NCBI RefSeq assembly: GCF_014205295.1
Contig: NZ_JACHNF010000001.1
Coordinates: 1,302,001-1,366,000, forward strand
Reading direction: 5' to 3'
Source: Kribbella solani
GTDB taxonomy: Bacteria; Actinomycetota; Actinomycetes; Propionibacteriales; Kribbellaceae
Length of the DNA stretch: 64,000 nucleotides
The translations under genes were made by a program, and so were the position numbers. A model generated the notes under the pieces. The model made no database searches. It was not told the origin of the DNA and saw only the letters and a program-made list of their open reading frames with translations. Positions 34,426 through 42,425 of this stretch are shown piece after piece; positions within the stretch are counted from its first letter, which is position 1, and every line of letters begins with the position of its first letter.

Positions 34426-35338
34426 GTCGCCTCCGAACCGGCCGCAGAGCGGGATTGCTGATCTCGTCGAACGCGTAGTTGAGCAGGGCGAAGGACACCC
34501 CGAGCAGCGCCACCGCGAGGCCGGGGGAGAGCGCCCACGCGGGCAGCCCGTTCACCAGGGCGCCCTGGTTCTGCGCCCAGTAGAGCATCGTGCCCCAGCT
34601 CAGCGAGTTGGGATCGCCGAGGCCGAGGAACTGCAGCCCGGCCGCGGTCAGTACGGAGTACAGCGCCGCGCCGAGGAAGTTGGCGACGATCAGCGAGATC
34701 ATCGTCGGCAGCACCTCGACCACGATGATGTACGAGCGCCGCTCGCCGCGTACCCGGGCCGACTCGAGGAAGTCCCGGTTCCGCAGCGAGAGTGCCTGCG
34801 CGCGCATCTGTCTCGCGCCGTACGACCAGCCGGTCAGGATCAGCACGATGATGATCACGGTCAGGTTGCCCTTGCCCGCGTACGTCGCGAGCACGATGAT
34901 CAGCGGGAACGTCGGCAGCACCAGGAAGATGTCGGTGAGCATCGACAAGCCGTCGTCCGCGAACCCGCCCAGGTACGCCGCCGAGACGCCGATGATCACC
35001 GACAGGATGGTCGCGCCGAGACCCGCGACGACCGCGATCACCAGGGATTCACGGGTGCTGTAGATCAGTTGCGCGTACACGTCCTGGCCGAGCCCCGTCG
35101 TACCCAGCCAGTGCTGGCCGGACGGGTGCTGCAACGGCAGGTCGCCGATCGCCTGTGGATCGTGATGCGCGCCCGGGACGAACAGCCCCGGGAACGCGGC
35201 CAGCAGAATGAACAGCAACAGCAAGCCCGCCCCCAGCATGGCCTTGCGGTTGTGCAGCACGGCCCGGATCAGCCCACCGCGCGGACGGCGGGTGGCAGTC
35301 GGCGGAGCCGCCGCGGTGCCTGCGACGATCGCGGTCAT
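34403..35338 (-). CDS. Dpp/Opp-type ABC permease (DppC-like)
   Basis: A 311-residue inner-membrane permease with about six helices and an N-terminal OppC-type segment (HNRKAMLGAGLLLLFILLAAF). The EAA loop that touches the ATPase is visible in DFLESARVRGERRS. ATG 35338 (MTAIVAGTA) has AAGGGG upstream; the longer frame is not supported. It follows the DppB-like permease by 4 bases and overlaps the DppD-like ATPase gene. Confidence 0.9.
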   Translation of the reverse strand: MTAIVAGTAAAPPTATRRPRGGLIRAVLHNRKAMLGAGLLLLFILLAAFPGLFVPGAHHDPQAIGDLPLQHPSGQHWLGTTGLGQDVYAQLIYSTRESLVIAVVAGLGATILSVIIGVSAAYLGGFADDGLSMLTDIFLVLPTFPLIIVLATYAGKGNLTVIIIVLILTGWSYGARQMRAQALSLRNRDFLESARVRGERRSYIIVVEVLPTMISLIVANFLGAALYSVLTAAGLQFLGLGDPNSLSWGTMLYWAQNQGALVNGLPAWALSPGLAVALLGVSFALLNYAFDEISNPALRPVRRRRARSATS

Positions 35339-35342
35339 CGGT

Positions 35343-36341
35343 TCACCCCTTCGTCCGAGCGCGTGGATCGAGCAGGAACACCGCGAAGTCACAGAGCAGT
35401 ACGCAGATCAGCACCGCCAGGGTGACCAGCAGGAAGAGTGCCTGCAGCAACGGATAGTCGGTGCTGACCGTGGCGTTGTAGAACATGTAACCCAGTCCGG
35501 GGTAGTTGAACACGTACTCGACCAGGATCGTGCCGGAGATGACGAACCCGAGTGACATCGCGAAGCCGGACAGGTTCGGCAGGAAGGCGTTCCGGCCGGC
35601 GTACCCGAACATGATCTTCCGGTTCGGGATGCCCTTCGCGCGGGCCATCCGGACGTAGTCCTCGGCCAGCGTGGTGACCATGTTGTTCCGCATCGTCAGG
35701 ATCCAGCCGCCGACCGCGGTGATCAGGATCGTACTGGCCGGCAGGATGCCGTGCTTGATCACGCTCCAGACGAACTCACCGCTGAACGCCGGCGTCAGGC
35801 CCTGGTCGTAGTTGAAGTCGTTCGGCAGCACCGGATTGTTGCCGATCGCAAACAAGGAGATGAGCAGCAGCGCCACCCAGAAGTACGGCAGCGCCGAGGT
35901 GACGATGAACACCGGCGGCACGATGCCGTCGATCAGCCCGCCGCGGCGCCAGCCGGACACCGTACCGATCAAGGTGCCGAGGGCGAAGGCCAGCACGGTC
36001 GCGATGCCGACCAGCCCGAGCGTCCACGGCAGCGCGTCGCCGATCAGCGTGGTCACCGGGACGCCGAGGCTGCTGCCGATCGACACGCCCCAATGCCCAC
36101 TGACCATCGCCTTCAGGTACTCCAGGTACTGCAGCAGCAGGCCCTTGCCCGGGTCGAAACCGAACTCGGCCAGCACCGTCCGCAACTGCTCGGGCGACAC
36201 GACCGAACCGCCCTTGCTGAACCTCTCCCGCAGGGCCTCCTCAGGGCTGCCCGGCATCATCCGCGGGATGAAGAAGTTCAGCGTCATCGCTGCCCACAGC
36301 GTGAGCACGAAGAACCCGAGGCGCCGTATCAGGTACCGCAC
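35343..36341 (-). CDS. Dpp/Opp-type ABC permease (DppB-like)
   Basis: A 332-residue membrane permease. The standard N-terminus RYLIRRLGFFVLTLW is followed by the extracytoplasmic loop characteristic of DppB and the EAA loop DYVRMARAKGIPNRKI. GTG 36341 is chosen because GAGGAG is 9 bases upstream and it gives the usual VRYL/MRYL start; GTG 36347 and TTG 36350 are in frame. It heads the permease-ATPase section of the operon, directly downstream of the binding-protein gene. Confidence 0.9.
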   Translation of the reverse strand: MRYLIRRLGFFVLTLWAAMTLNFFIPRMMPGSPEEALRERFSKGGSVVSPEQLRTVLAEFGFDPGKGLLLQYLEYLKAMVSGHWGVSIGSSLGVPVTTLIGDALPWTLGLVGIATVLAFALGTLIGTVSGWRRGGLIDGIVPPVFIVTSALPYFWVALLLISLFAIGNNPVLPNDFNYDQGLTPAFSGEFVWSVIKHGILPASTILITAVGGWILTMRNNMVTTLAEDYVRMARAKGIPNRKIMFGYAGRNAFLPNLSGFAMSLGFVISGTILVEYVFNYPGLGYMFYNATVSTDYPLLQALFLLVTLAVLICVLLCDFAVFLLDPRARTKG

Positions 36342-36378
36342 TCCCACCAACTCCTCGCGCTCACGCCGATCAGATCCC

Positions 36379-38097
36379 TTACTTCTGGGCGGACTTGGAG
36401 TACAGGTTGGTCAGCACCTGTCCGACGTCCGGGATGTTGTACGGCGCGGGCTGCGCGTACGGGTCGTCCTGCGTCGGCCAGCCGGCCAGGTCCTTGGTGT
36501 TGTACTGGTACCAGTCGACCGACTCGGTGGTCGGGATCACCGGTACGTCCTTGATCATGTACGACGAGATCTGCTTGATCAGCTTGACCTGTGTATCCGG
36601 GTCAGCGCCCGCGTACTGGTCGAACAGCTTGTCCACCGCGGGGTTGCTGTACCGCGAGTAGTTCGAGCTGGCCGTCTTGCCGATCGGCGCGGTGTTCTTC
36701 GAGTACAGCAGCTGCCGCAGCTCGTAGTACGGCGTCGGTCCGCCGGACTGGCTGGAGTACGCGAGGTCGTAGTCACCGTTGAACAGCTTCTGGTTGTACG
36801 ACTGCTGCTGCAGGTCCTGGATCGTCAGCTCGATGCCGACGCCGGCCAGCTGCTGCTTCACGACCGCCAGCGAAGCATCCCAGTCGGTGTAGCCGGTGAC
36901 TGTGATGATGCTGAGTTTCAACGGGTTCGACGACGAGTACCCGGCGCTCTGCAGGAGCTGCTTGGCCTTGTCCTGGTTCGGCTTGTCGTACCCGGCGGTC
37001 GTCAGCGCGCTCTGGTCGAAGTACTTGTTGAAGGTCGGCGTGACCACCCCGGTCTGGTTCGCGGCCGGCTGGTAGCCACTCTCGCCGATCTTGGAGATCT
37101 GCTCCCGGTCCAGCGCGTACGCGATCGCCTGCCGGATCGCCAGGTTGCTGGTGACCTTGCGGGACGGATCGTTGTTCGGGACGATCGCCACGTTCGCGGT
37201 CGGCGGGAACCAGTAGTTGTTCTCCGGCGACTTCGACTTGTAGAAGTTGTCGATGTTCGGGATGTACTGGCCGCCCCACTGCGCCTTGCCACTGGCCAGG
37301 TCGAGGTTGGCCGGGTTGTTGTCCAGGTACGCCGGGTACTGCACCTTCTGCAGGTACGGCTTGCCCGCCTGCCAGTAGGTGCCGTTGGCAACGTACGAGA
37401 TGTTGTTGCTGCTGCAGGACTCGACCGTGTACGGGCCGGTGCCGACCGGCTTCGGGTCCGCCCAGGTGGCCGGCTTCGAGGCCGCCTCACCGGTCGACCA
37501 GACGTGCTTGGGAATGATGCCGACCTGGTTGGCGAAGTTGAAGAAGTACGGCTCGGCCGGAGCCTTGAACTTGAACGTGACCTTGTTGCCGGCGGCCGTC
37601 ACGCTGGTCAGGCCGGCGCCGGTCCACAGCGAGTACAGGTCGAGCGCGGGTTCTTCCTTCATCCGGGTGAACGTGTAGACGACGTCGTCCGCGGTGAAGG
37701 CCTGGCCGTCGCTCCACTTCACGCCGTCGCGGATGGTGAAGACGATCGAGTCCTTCTTCGGCGACCAGGTGAACCCGCTCGCCAGCATCGGTGTGGTGGC
37801 GCCGGCCTTCAGGACGTTCACGAAGGTCAGCGGCTCGTAGACGAAGCCGAGTGCTTCCTGGTTGACCGCCGGGTTGAACGGGTTGAACTGACACGGCCAG
37901 GTCTGCCCGCCGACGTTGGCGATGGTGACCGTGCCGCCCTTCTTGTACTGCCCGGAACCGCCGCCGGTACTGGCCGAGGACGACGGGTTGCCGGCCGAGG
38001 TCGCGCTTCCGATCGGCTTGTCGCCACCGCCACAGCCGGCGGCCAGTGCGCCGACCGCCATCGCGGCGACGGCGATGCGTGTGATGCTGCCCCTCAT
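36379..38097 (-). CDS. Family 5 solute-binding lipoprotein (DppA-like)
   Basis: A 572-residue extracellular binding protein for the ABC importer. Lipobox ALAAGC with Cys at about residue 22, then a Gly/Ser linker (GNPSSSASTGGGSG) and the SBP_bac_5 fold: PLTFVNVLKAG, TIRDGVKWSDGQAFTADDVVYTF (the family signature), PVGTGPYTVES, AIRQAIAYALDRE. ATG 38097 has AAAGGCAG upstream; the frame remains open far upstream but without a start of sense. Family 5 proteins bind peptides, nickel or, in several organisms, oligosaccharides. The GH116, heparinase-like and ROK genes nearby make an oligosaccharide the best guess. Confidence 0.9.
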   Translation of the reverse strand: MRGSITRIAVAAMAVGALAAGCGGGDKPIGSATSAGNPSSSASTGGGSGQYKKGGTVTIANVGGQTWPCQFNPFNPAVNQEALGFVYEPLTFVNVLKAGATTPMLASGFTWSPKKDSIVFTIRDGVKWSDGQAFTADDVVYTFTRMKEEPALDLYSLWTGAGLTSVTAAGNKVTFKFKAPAEPYFFNFANQVGIIPKHVWSTGEAASKPATWADPKPVGTGPYTVESCSSNNISYVANGTYWQAGKPYLQKVQYPAYLDNNPANLDLASGKAQWGGQYIPNIDNFYKSKSPENNYWFPPTANVAIVPNNDPSRKVTSNLAIRQAIAYALDREQISKIGESGYQPAANQTGVVTPTFNKYFDQSALTTAGYDKPNQDKAKQLLQSAGYSSSNPLKLSIITVTGYTDWDASLAVVKQQLAGVGIELTIQDLQQQSYNQKLFNGDYDLAYSSQSGGPTPYYELRQLLYSKNTAPIGKTASSNYSRYSNPAVDKLFDQYAGADPDTQVKLIKQISSYMIKDVPVIPTTESVDWYQYNTKDLAGWPTQDDPYAQPAPYNIPDVGQVLTNLYSKSAQK

Positions 38098-38171
38098 CGT
38101 CTTCTGCCTTTCACTTCGGTTGCTCCCACGTGCTTCCAGGTACTCCGGTTGTTGCTGGGTGATGCTGGGTC

Positions 38172-39110
38172 TTACAACTGTCCGAAGGCGTGTGCGCCGA
38201 GCACCGCTCCGGCCGCCTCGACGCCGAGGGCGAGCGCCCCGATCAGCGGGGCGTCGGCCGGGAACCGGGCCACGGCCAGGTCCGGCGGGAACGGGACGGC
38301 CGCGTCGAGGGCGCGGCGCAGGCCGGTTTCGAGCTGGTCCCAGGACCGGACCAGGCCGCCACCGACGACGATCCGGGCCGGGTCGAGGGCAATGGTCAGG
38401 TTGGCCAGGTGCAGCGCCAGTTCGCGGCTGAACTGCTCGGTGAGGACGGCGGCGTCCGGTTCGGTGCGCGCCATCGTGAAGACGTCGGCGGCCGTGACCG
38501 GCCGCCCGAGCCGGGCGCTGCCGGTGGTCTCGAGCGCCTGACCGCTGACGACGTGTTCCAGGATCGTGCGCCCGGCCGGCTCGGTCCAGACGTCGGCGGC
38601 GGTCCGCAGGTTGTAGCCGATCTCGCCGGACGCGCCGTTGGCGCCGGTGATGACGGTGCCGCCGGCAACGATCGCGATGGCCAGACCGGTGCCGAGGTTC
38701 ACGTAGAGACCGGGATCGCATCCAGTCAGCTCGCCCCAGCGCAGTTCCGCGGCGGCGGCCGCCTTCACATCGGTGGCCAGCCGGACCGGTACGCCCGGGA
38801 ACGCGTCCCGGATCAGCCGCCCGAACGGCAGCTCACCCCAGCCCGGGAAGGTCGGCGCGAGTTCGACCCGGTCGTCGTACGGAATGCCGAGCGTGGCCGC
38901 GCCGACGCCGGCCAGAGCCTGTCCGGGCGCGACCTCGGCGAGCAACTCGTGCGCGCTGGTCAGGCCACGGGCCAGTGCCTCGGCGGCGTCTCCGCCGTCG
39001 CGGCTCTCGATCGTCGTCGTGCCCAGCCGCCGGCCGGACAGCTCGGCGACGGCGATCGCGATCTTCGTGCCGCCGAAGTCGAGGCCGAGGACGACCGGTG
39101 CGGAAACCAC
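38172..39110 (-). CDS. ROK-family sugar kinase without the zinc motif
   Basis: A 312-residue ROK protein without a DNA-binding domain, so a presumed glucose, fructose, glucosamine or related kinase. The phosphate motif is LGLDFGGTKIAIAV; the catalytic Asp sits in LATDVKAAAAAELRWG; NLGTGLAIAIVAGG and GASGEIGYN follow. The family's CxCGxxGCxE zinc site is missing: the region reads YNLRTAADVWTEPAGRTILEH with no Cys. Kinases without zinc exist but substrate choice may differ. GTG 39110 has AAGGAGG 7 bases upstream. It is probably co-transcribed with the importer operon and divergent from the ROK repressor. Confidence 0.88.
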   Translation of the reverse strand: MVSAPVVLGLDFGGTKIAIAVAELSGRRLGTTTIESRDGGDAAEALARGLTSAHELLAEVAPGQALAGVGAATLGIPYDDRVELAPTFPGWGELPFGRLIRDAFPGVPVRLATDVKAAAAAELRWGELTGCDPGLYVNLGTGLAIAIVAGGTVITGANGASGEIGYNLRTAADVWTEPAGRTILEHVVSGQALETTGSARLGRPVTAADVFTMARTEPDAAVLTEQFSRELALHLANLTIALDPARIVVGGGLVRSWDQLETGLRRALDAAVPFPPDLAVARFPADAPLIGALALGVEAAGAVLGAHAFGQL

Positions 39111-39226
39111 GGGTGGTACCTCCTTGCGCGCCCAAGAGATCGATTGGAAACTAACTTAACAATCACGGCTTCACAAGGGATGATGAGAAACTGTTGGCCG
39201 AGTTGTTAGCAGCGAGGGGGTCGGAA

Positions 39227-40426
39227 GTGACGGTTGTCGCCGGGGGAGCGTCGGCTGCGCGCCCGCAGTTGATCCGGGAGATCAACGAACAGGTACTGCT
39301 CGATCACCTCCGGCGATCGGGACCGATGGCCCGGACCGAGCTGGCCCGGCTGTCCGGCCTGTCGAAGCCGACCGTGTCCGCCGCGCTCGCGTCGCTGGAG
39401 CGGTCGGGCCTGGTGCATGTGATCGGCCAGCGCACCGGCGTTCCGGGACCGGCCGCGGTCGTGTACGACGTCCGCCCGGAAGCGGGATTCGTCCTCGGAC
39501 TCGACGTCGGCCGGGAATACCTGCGCGGCGCGATCGCCGATCTCGCCGGAACCGTGCGCAGCCGCGCGAGCGTACGCACCAAGGCCGTGGACGCGATGAC
39601 GCGGGTCGACGGGCTGGCCGGGCTCGCGGCGACGCTGCTGGCCGAGGCCGGGATCGAGGCCGACCAACTGACCCAAACGGTGCTCGGAAGCCCCGGCGTG
39701 TACGACCCACGCGTCGATCGGCTGACCTTGACCGGACGGCTCTCCGGCTGGGACTCACCGGGCGTACTGGCGGGTTTGCGCGACCGGTTCGGTCCGGGGC
39801 TGATGATCGAGAACGACGTGGACGCGGCCGCGCTGGCCGAGCGGGTGCACGGGCACGGGCGTGACGTGGAGAGCTTCGCCTTCGTCTCGGTCGGCACCGG
39901 TATCGGCATGGGCCTGGTCCTGGACGGGAAGCTGCGGCACGGCTTCCACGGTGTGGCCGGTGAGATCAGTTATCTGCCGTTCACCGAAGGCAGCGGTAGC
40001 GATGCCCGGGACGCGCGCCGGCGCGGCAGCTTCGACGCATCGGCTTCGGCGGCGGCGGTCGTCCGCGCCGCGCGCCGGGCCGGAGTACCCGGGGCTTCTT
40101 CGGCAGAGAAGGTGTTCGCGGCGGCGGCTCGTGGTGACGCGGTCGCGGCCGCGGTGGTGACCGAGGAGGCGTTGCTGGTGGCGAAGGCGATCTGCTCGGT
40201 GATCGCGGTCGTGGACCCGGAGCTGGTCGTCCTCGGTGGTGGTATCGGGCAGGCGCCGGGCTTCCTGGAAGCGGTCGTCCACCAGCTGAGCCGGCTGTCG
40301 CCGGTGATGCCCGACGTGAAGGTGACCGGCCTCGGCGCCGAGACGGTGGTGTCTGGCTGCATCTCGGCGGGGCTGGACCGCGCCTGGCTGAACCTGGTCG
40401 GACGCGCCGGGAACTCAGGGCAGTAA
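39227..40426 (+). CDS. ROK-family transcriptional repressor
   Basis: A 399-residue regulator: an N-terminal MarR-like winged helix (residues 12-70, REINEQVLLDHLRRSGP, then RTELARLSGLSKPTVSAALASLERSGLVHV) and a C-terminal ROK sugar-binding domain (LGLDVGREYLRGAIADL, VSVGTGIGMGLVLDG). I chose GTG 39227, with GAGGGG 8 bases upstream; TTG 39194 is in frame. It is divergent from the ROK kinase/importer operon. The gap holds opposed CTAAC and GTTAG sequences (near 39150 and 39204), which may be its operator. A role in sugar-dependent control of the importer is inferred. Confidence 0.9.
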   Translation: MTVVAGGASAARPQLIREINEQVLLDHLRRSGPMARTELARLSGLSKPTVSAALASLERSGLVHVIGQRTGVPGPAAVVYDVRPEAGFVLGLDVGREYLRGAIADLAGTVRSRASVRTKAVDAMTRVDGLAGLAATLLAEAGIEADQLTQTVLGSPGVYDPRVDRLTLTGRLSGWDSPGVLAGLRDRFGPGLMIENDVDAAALAERVHGHGRDVESFAFVSVGTGIGMGLVLDGKLRHGFHGVAGEISYLPFTEGSGSDARDARRRGSFDASASAAAVVRAARRAGVPGASSAEKVFAAAARGDAVAAAVVTEEALLVAKAICSVIAVVDPELVVLGGGIGQAPGFLEAVVHQLSRLSPVMPDVKVTGLGAETVVSGCISAGLDRAWLNLVGRAGNSGQ

Positions 40427-40467
40427 CCGGACGTGATTCGTCCGCAATCGTCAGTACGGTGTCGGAC

Positions 40468-40827
40468 ATGACTATCGCGATGTACCCCAACTTCGTGTAC
40501 GACTGTCCGGACGCCGAGCGGCTGGCGGAGTTCTACGGCGAGATCCTGGGCTGGCGGGTCGAGAACCGGGAAGGCTGGTGCGAGATCCGCCCCGAGGACA
40601 ACAGCAACTGCATCTCGTTCCAGACGGTGGAGAACTACAAGGCGCCGACCTGGCCGACCCAGGACGTGCCGCAGCAGCTGCATCTCGACGTGATGGTTCC
40701 GAACCTGGACGAGGCCGAGCTCGAGGTGCTGAAGATCGGTGCCGTCAAGGCCGAGCACCAGCCCGGCACGACCTTCCGCGTCTTCCTGGACCCGGCCGGT
40801 CACCCGTTCTGCCTCTGCAGCAGCTGA
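40468..40827 (+). CDS. VOC (glyoxalase/bleomycin-resistance fold) protein
   Basis: A 119-residue single-domain VOC protein: YDCPDAERLAEFYGEILGW opens the first beta-alpha-beta-beta-beta unit, and HLDVMVPNLDEAE and FRVFLDPAGHPFCLC the second. His at the start of HLDV and Glu/Cys positions could bind metal as in metalloenzymes of the superfamily, but the function is open. ATG 40468 is used; GTG 40459 and ATG 40480 are alternatives and no strong ribosome site distinguishes them. Confidence 0.85.
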   Translation: MTIAMYPNFVYDCPDAERLAEFYGEILGWRVENREGWCEIRPEDNSNCISFQTVENYKAPTWPTQDVPQQLHLDVMVPNLDEAELEVLKIGAVKAEHQPGTTFRVFLDPAGHPFCLCSS

Positions 40828-40844
40828 CCTTCTAGGGTGGGGGC

Positions 40845-41258
40845 GTGGGCAACGAGACGAGCTGGCGCGAGGAGCGGCGGCAGGCCGCGGCCGAGCATGC
40901 CGCCGCGCTGGAGCGGAAGAAGGCCGCCGAAACCGCGCGGGCCCGGGAGTTGCTGCGGGACTTCATCGCGACGCTGAAGGAGCGCGGCGTCGAGCCCGAG
41001 CCGTTGCGTGCCCAGGTGATCGGGTCGAACGCGAGTTACCGGACCGAGTTGGTCGGGTGGTACCTGCGCCGCAACCGCTCGCTCGCTGTCGACGTCGACG
41101 GGAACTTCTACATTCTCGGCGTACCCGCCAGCTTGAAGGCGCGCGTCACCGGCGCGCGGGTCGAGGCGTCCGACCCGCCGCTCGTGGTCGGCCAGGGTGC
41201 GCGCGACGGCGAGTCGATGCCGCTCGCCGAGCTGCTACAGCTTCGGCTCGACTCCTAG
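40845..41258 (+). CDS. Conserved actinobacterial hypothetical protein
   Basis: A 137-residue protein. The first half is a charged helix, probably coiled coil (RRQAAAEHAAALERKKAAETARAR). The second half is a compact beta-rich domain with SYRTELVGWYLRRNRSLAVD, GNFYILGVP and VVGQGARDGESMPLAELL. I recall it as a widespread uncharacterised actinobacterial family; no function is known to me. GTG 40845 follows AGGGTGGGG. It lies 17 bases after the VOC gene and overlaps the converging HxlR remnant by 24 bases. Confidence 0.8.
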   Translation: MGNETSWREERRQAAAEHAAALERKKAAETARARELLRDFIATLKERGVEPEPLRAQVIGSNASYRTELVGWYLRRNRSLAVDVDGNFYILGVPASLKARVTGARVEASDPPLVVGQGARDGESMPLAELLQLRLDS

Positions 41259-41742
41259 CACCGTCGCGATCAACGCCGTACCAGGAGCCGTCCGGCCGCC
41301 TGGTCCCGGTGACGGTTCGACGTCGTCCATCCGGAGCGGATCGCCGCATTCCGAGCAGCACACCGTCGGCGTGGTGACCTTGCCGCAGGTCGTGTGCGTG
41401 AACCGGATCGGCTGACCGGCCGGGGGAGTTGCCCAGCGATCGCCCCAGGCGGTCAGTGCCATCAGGATGGGTACCAGCTCCTTGCCGGCGTCGGTCAGTC
41501 CGTAGCTGTAGCGCACTGGCTTCTGCTGGTACGGCGTGCGCTCTACCAGGCCGCCTTCCACGAGCGTGGACAGCCGGTCGGTGAGCAGGTTGCGGGATAC
41601 GCCCAGGTCCGTGACCAGTTGGTCGAAGCGGTTGAGTCCGAGGTACAGGTCACGCAGTACCAGGGGGTGTCCACCAGTCGCCGATCAGCTCCAGGGACTG
41701 GGCGAGCGAGCAGTGCATCGAGGCGAAGCTGGTGTTCCGCAT
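41235..41742 (-). pseudogene. HxlR-family regulator with a one-base frameshift
   Basis: From ATG 41742 the minus strand reads MRNTSFASMHCSLAQSLELI then GDWWTPPGTA and stop. Removing one base from the run of five G (plus strand 41663-41667) restores GDWWTPLVLRDLYLGLNRF and a normal winged-helix HxlR protein, which continues in the second frame (SRNLLTDRLSTLVEGGLVER) to a Cys-rich tail (TTCGKV...CCSECGDPL), possibly a zinc ribbon. Full length would be about 168 residues. The insertion sits in a homopolymer, so a sequencing error is as likely as a recent mutation. It is divergent from the SnoaL-like gene, with a perfect operator between. Confidence 0.85.
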
Positions 41743-41797
41743 GACCGCATCATCTCCCGTGTCCGAATCTTCCTTCCTGCCTGCATCCCCGTCAGTG

Positions 41798-41824
41798 TAG
41801 TCAGTTGTGTTATTGAACTGACTA
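41798..41824. promoter_or_regulatory. Perfect 9-bp inverted repeat, probable HxlR operator
   Basis: TAGTCAGTT (41798-41806) and AACTGACTA (41816-41824) with a 9-base AT-rich spacer, 16 bases before the SnoaL-like gene and 56 before the HxlR start. Confidence 0.7.
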
Positions 41825-41840
41825 GCCCTAGGCTGGGTTC

Positions 41841-42299
41841 ATGAGCATTTACCACCGGATCGTCGCGCGGCAGGTGCGGACCGCCTTCGCGCGGATCAGC
41901 GCGGGCAACTGGGAGGCGATGGTGGCCGGGATGGCGCCGTCGTTCACGTACCGGTTCTACGGCGACCATGCGCTCGGGGGTGAGCGGCGAACCCACGAGG
42001 CGCTCCGGCGCTGGTGGGAGCGCTGCTTCCGGCTGCTGCCGAACACCCGGTTCGAGGTCGACGACGTGATCGTCAGTGGCTGGCCGTGGAACACCAGCGT
42101 CGCGACCGCGGTGACCGTACACGTCGGCGTCGTGGACGGGTCGACGTACGAGAACGTGGTGCATCAGATCCTGCGGATCAAGTGGGGCAAGATCACCGAG
42201 GTCCGGACCCTGGAGGACACCGCCGTCCTCCAACGCACCCTCGACCGTCTGGCAGCCGCCGGCTACGAAGAGGCCCACGCGGCACCGATCACAGGCTAA
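41841..42299 (+). CDS. SnoaL/NTF2-like protein
   Basis: A 152-residue single-domain protein with the NTF2/SnoaL cone fold pattern: a first helix with RTAFARISAGNWEAMVAGM, AYRFYG-like strand (SFTYRFYGDHALGG), helix RRWWERCFRLLPN, and strands FEVDDVIVSGWPWNTSVATAVTV. Such proteins are polyketide cyclases, dehydratases, isomerases or binding proteins; nothing fixes the role. Divergent from the frameshifted HxlR gene, whose probable operator overlaps the promoter. If HxlR is truly dead this gene may be expressed constitutively. Confidence 0.82.
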   Translation: MSIYHRIVARQVRTAFARISAGNWEAMVAGMAPSFTYRFYGDHALGGERRTHEALRRWWERCFRLLPNTRFEVDDVIVSGWPWNTSVATAVTVHVGVVDGSTYENVVHQILRIKWGKITEVRTLEDTAVLQRTLDRLAAAGYEEAHAAPITG

Positions 42300-42425
42300 C
42301 GCCCGGGAGAACTGGTCCGGCTGCAGCGCCACTCTCCGCTCGCGCTTACCGATCTGCAGCTGGTTTGTGGTCTTCGCCGGAAACTCGGATGCGTTTTGTC
42401 GGTGGGGGCGGTTACGGTCAGTCGG

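Noticed and set aside
35829..35860. ATTGTTGCCGAT as another copy of the recurring palindrome
   Set aside because: Only the left half matches; the right half lacks ACAAT.
38098..38721. Upstream extension of the family 5 binding-protein frame
   Set aside because: Arg-rich, low-quality sequence opposite the ROK kinase gene; the lipoprotein signal starts at 38097.
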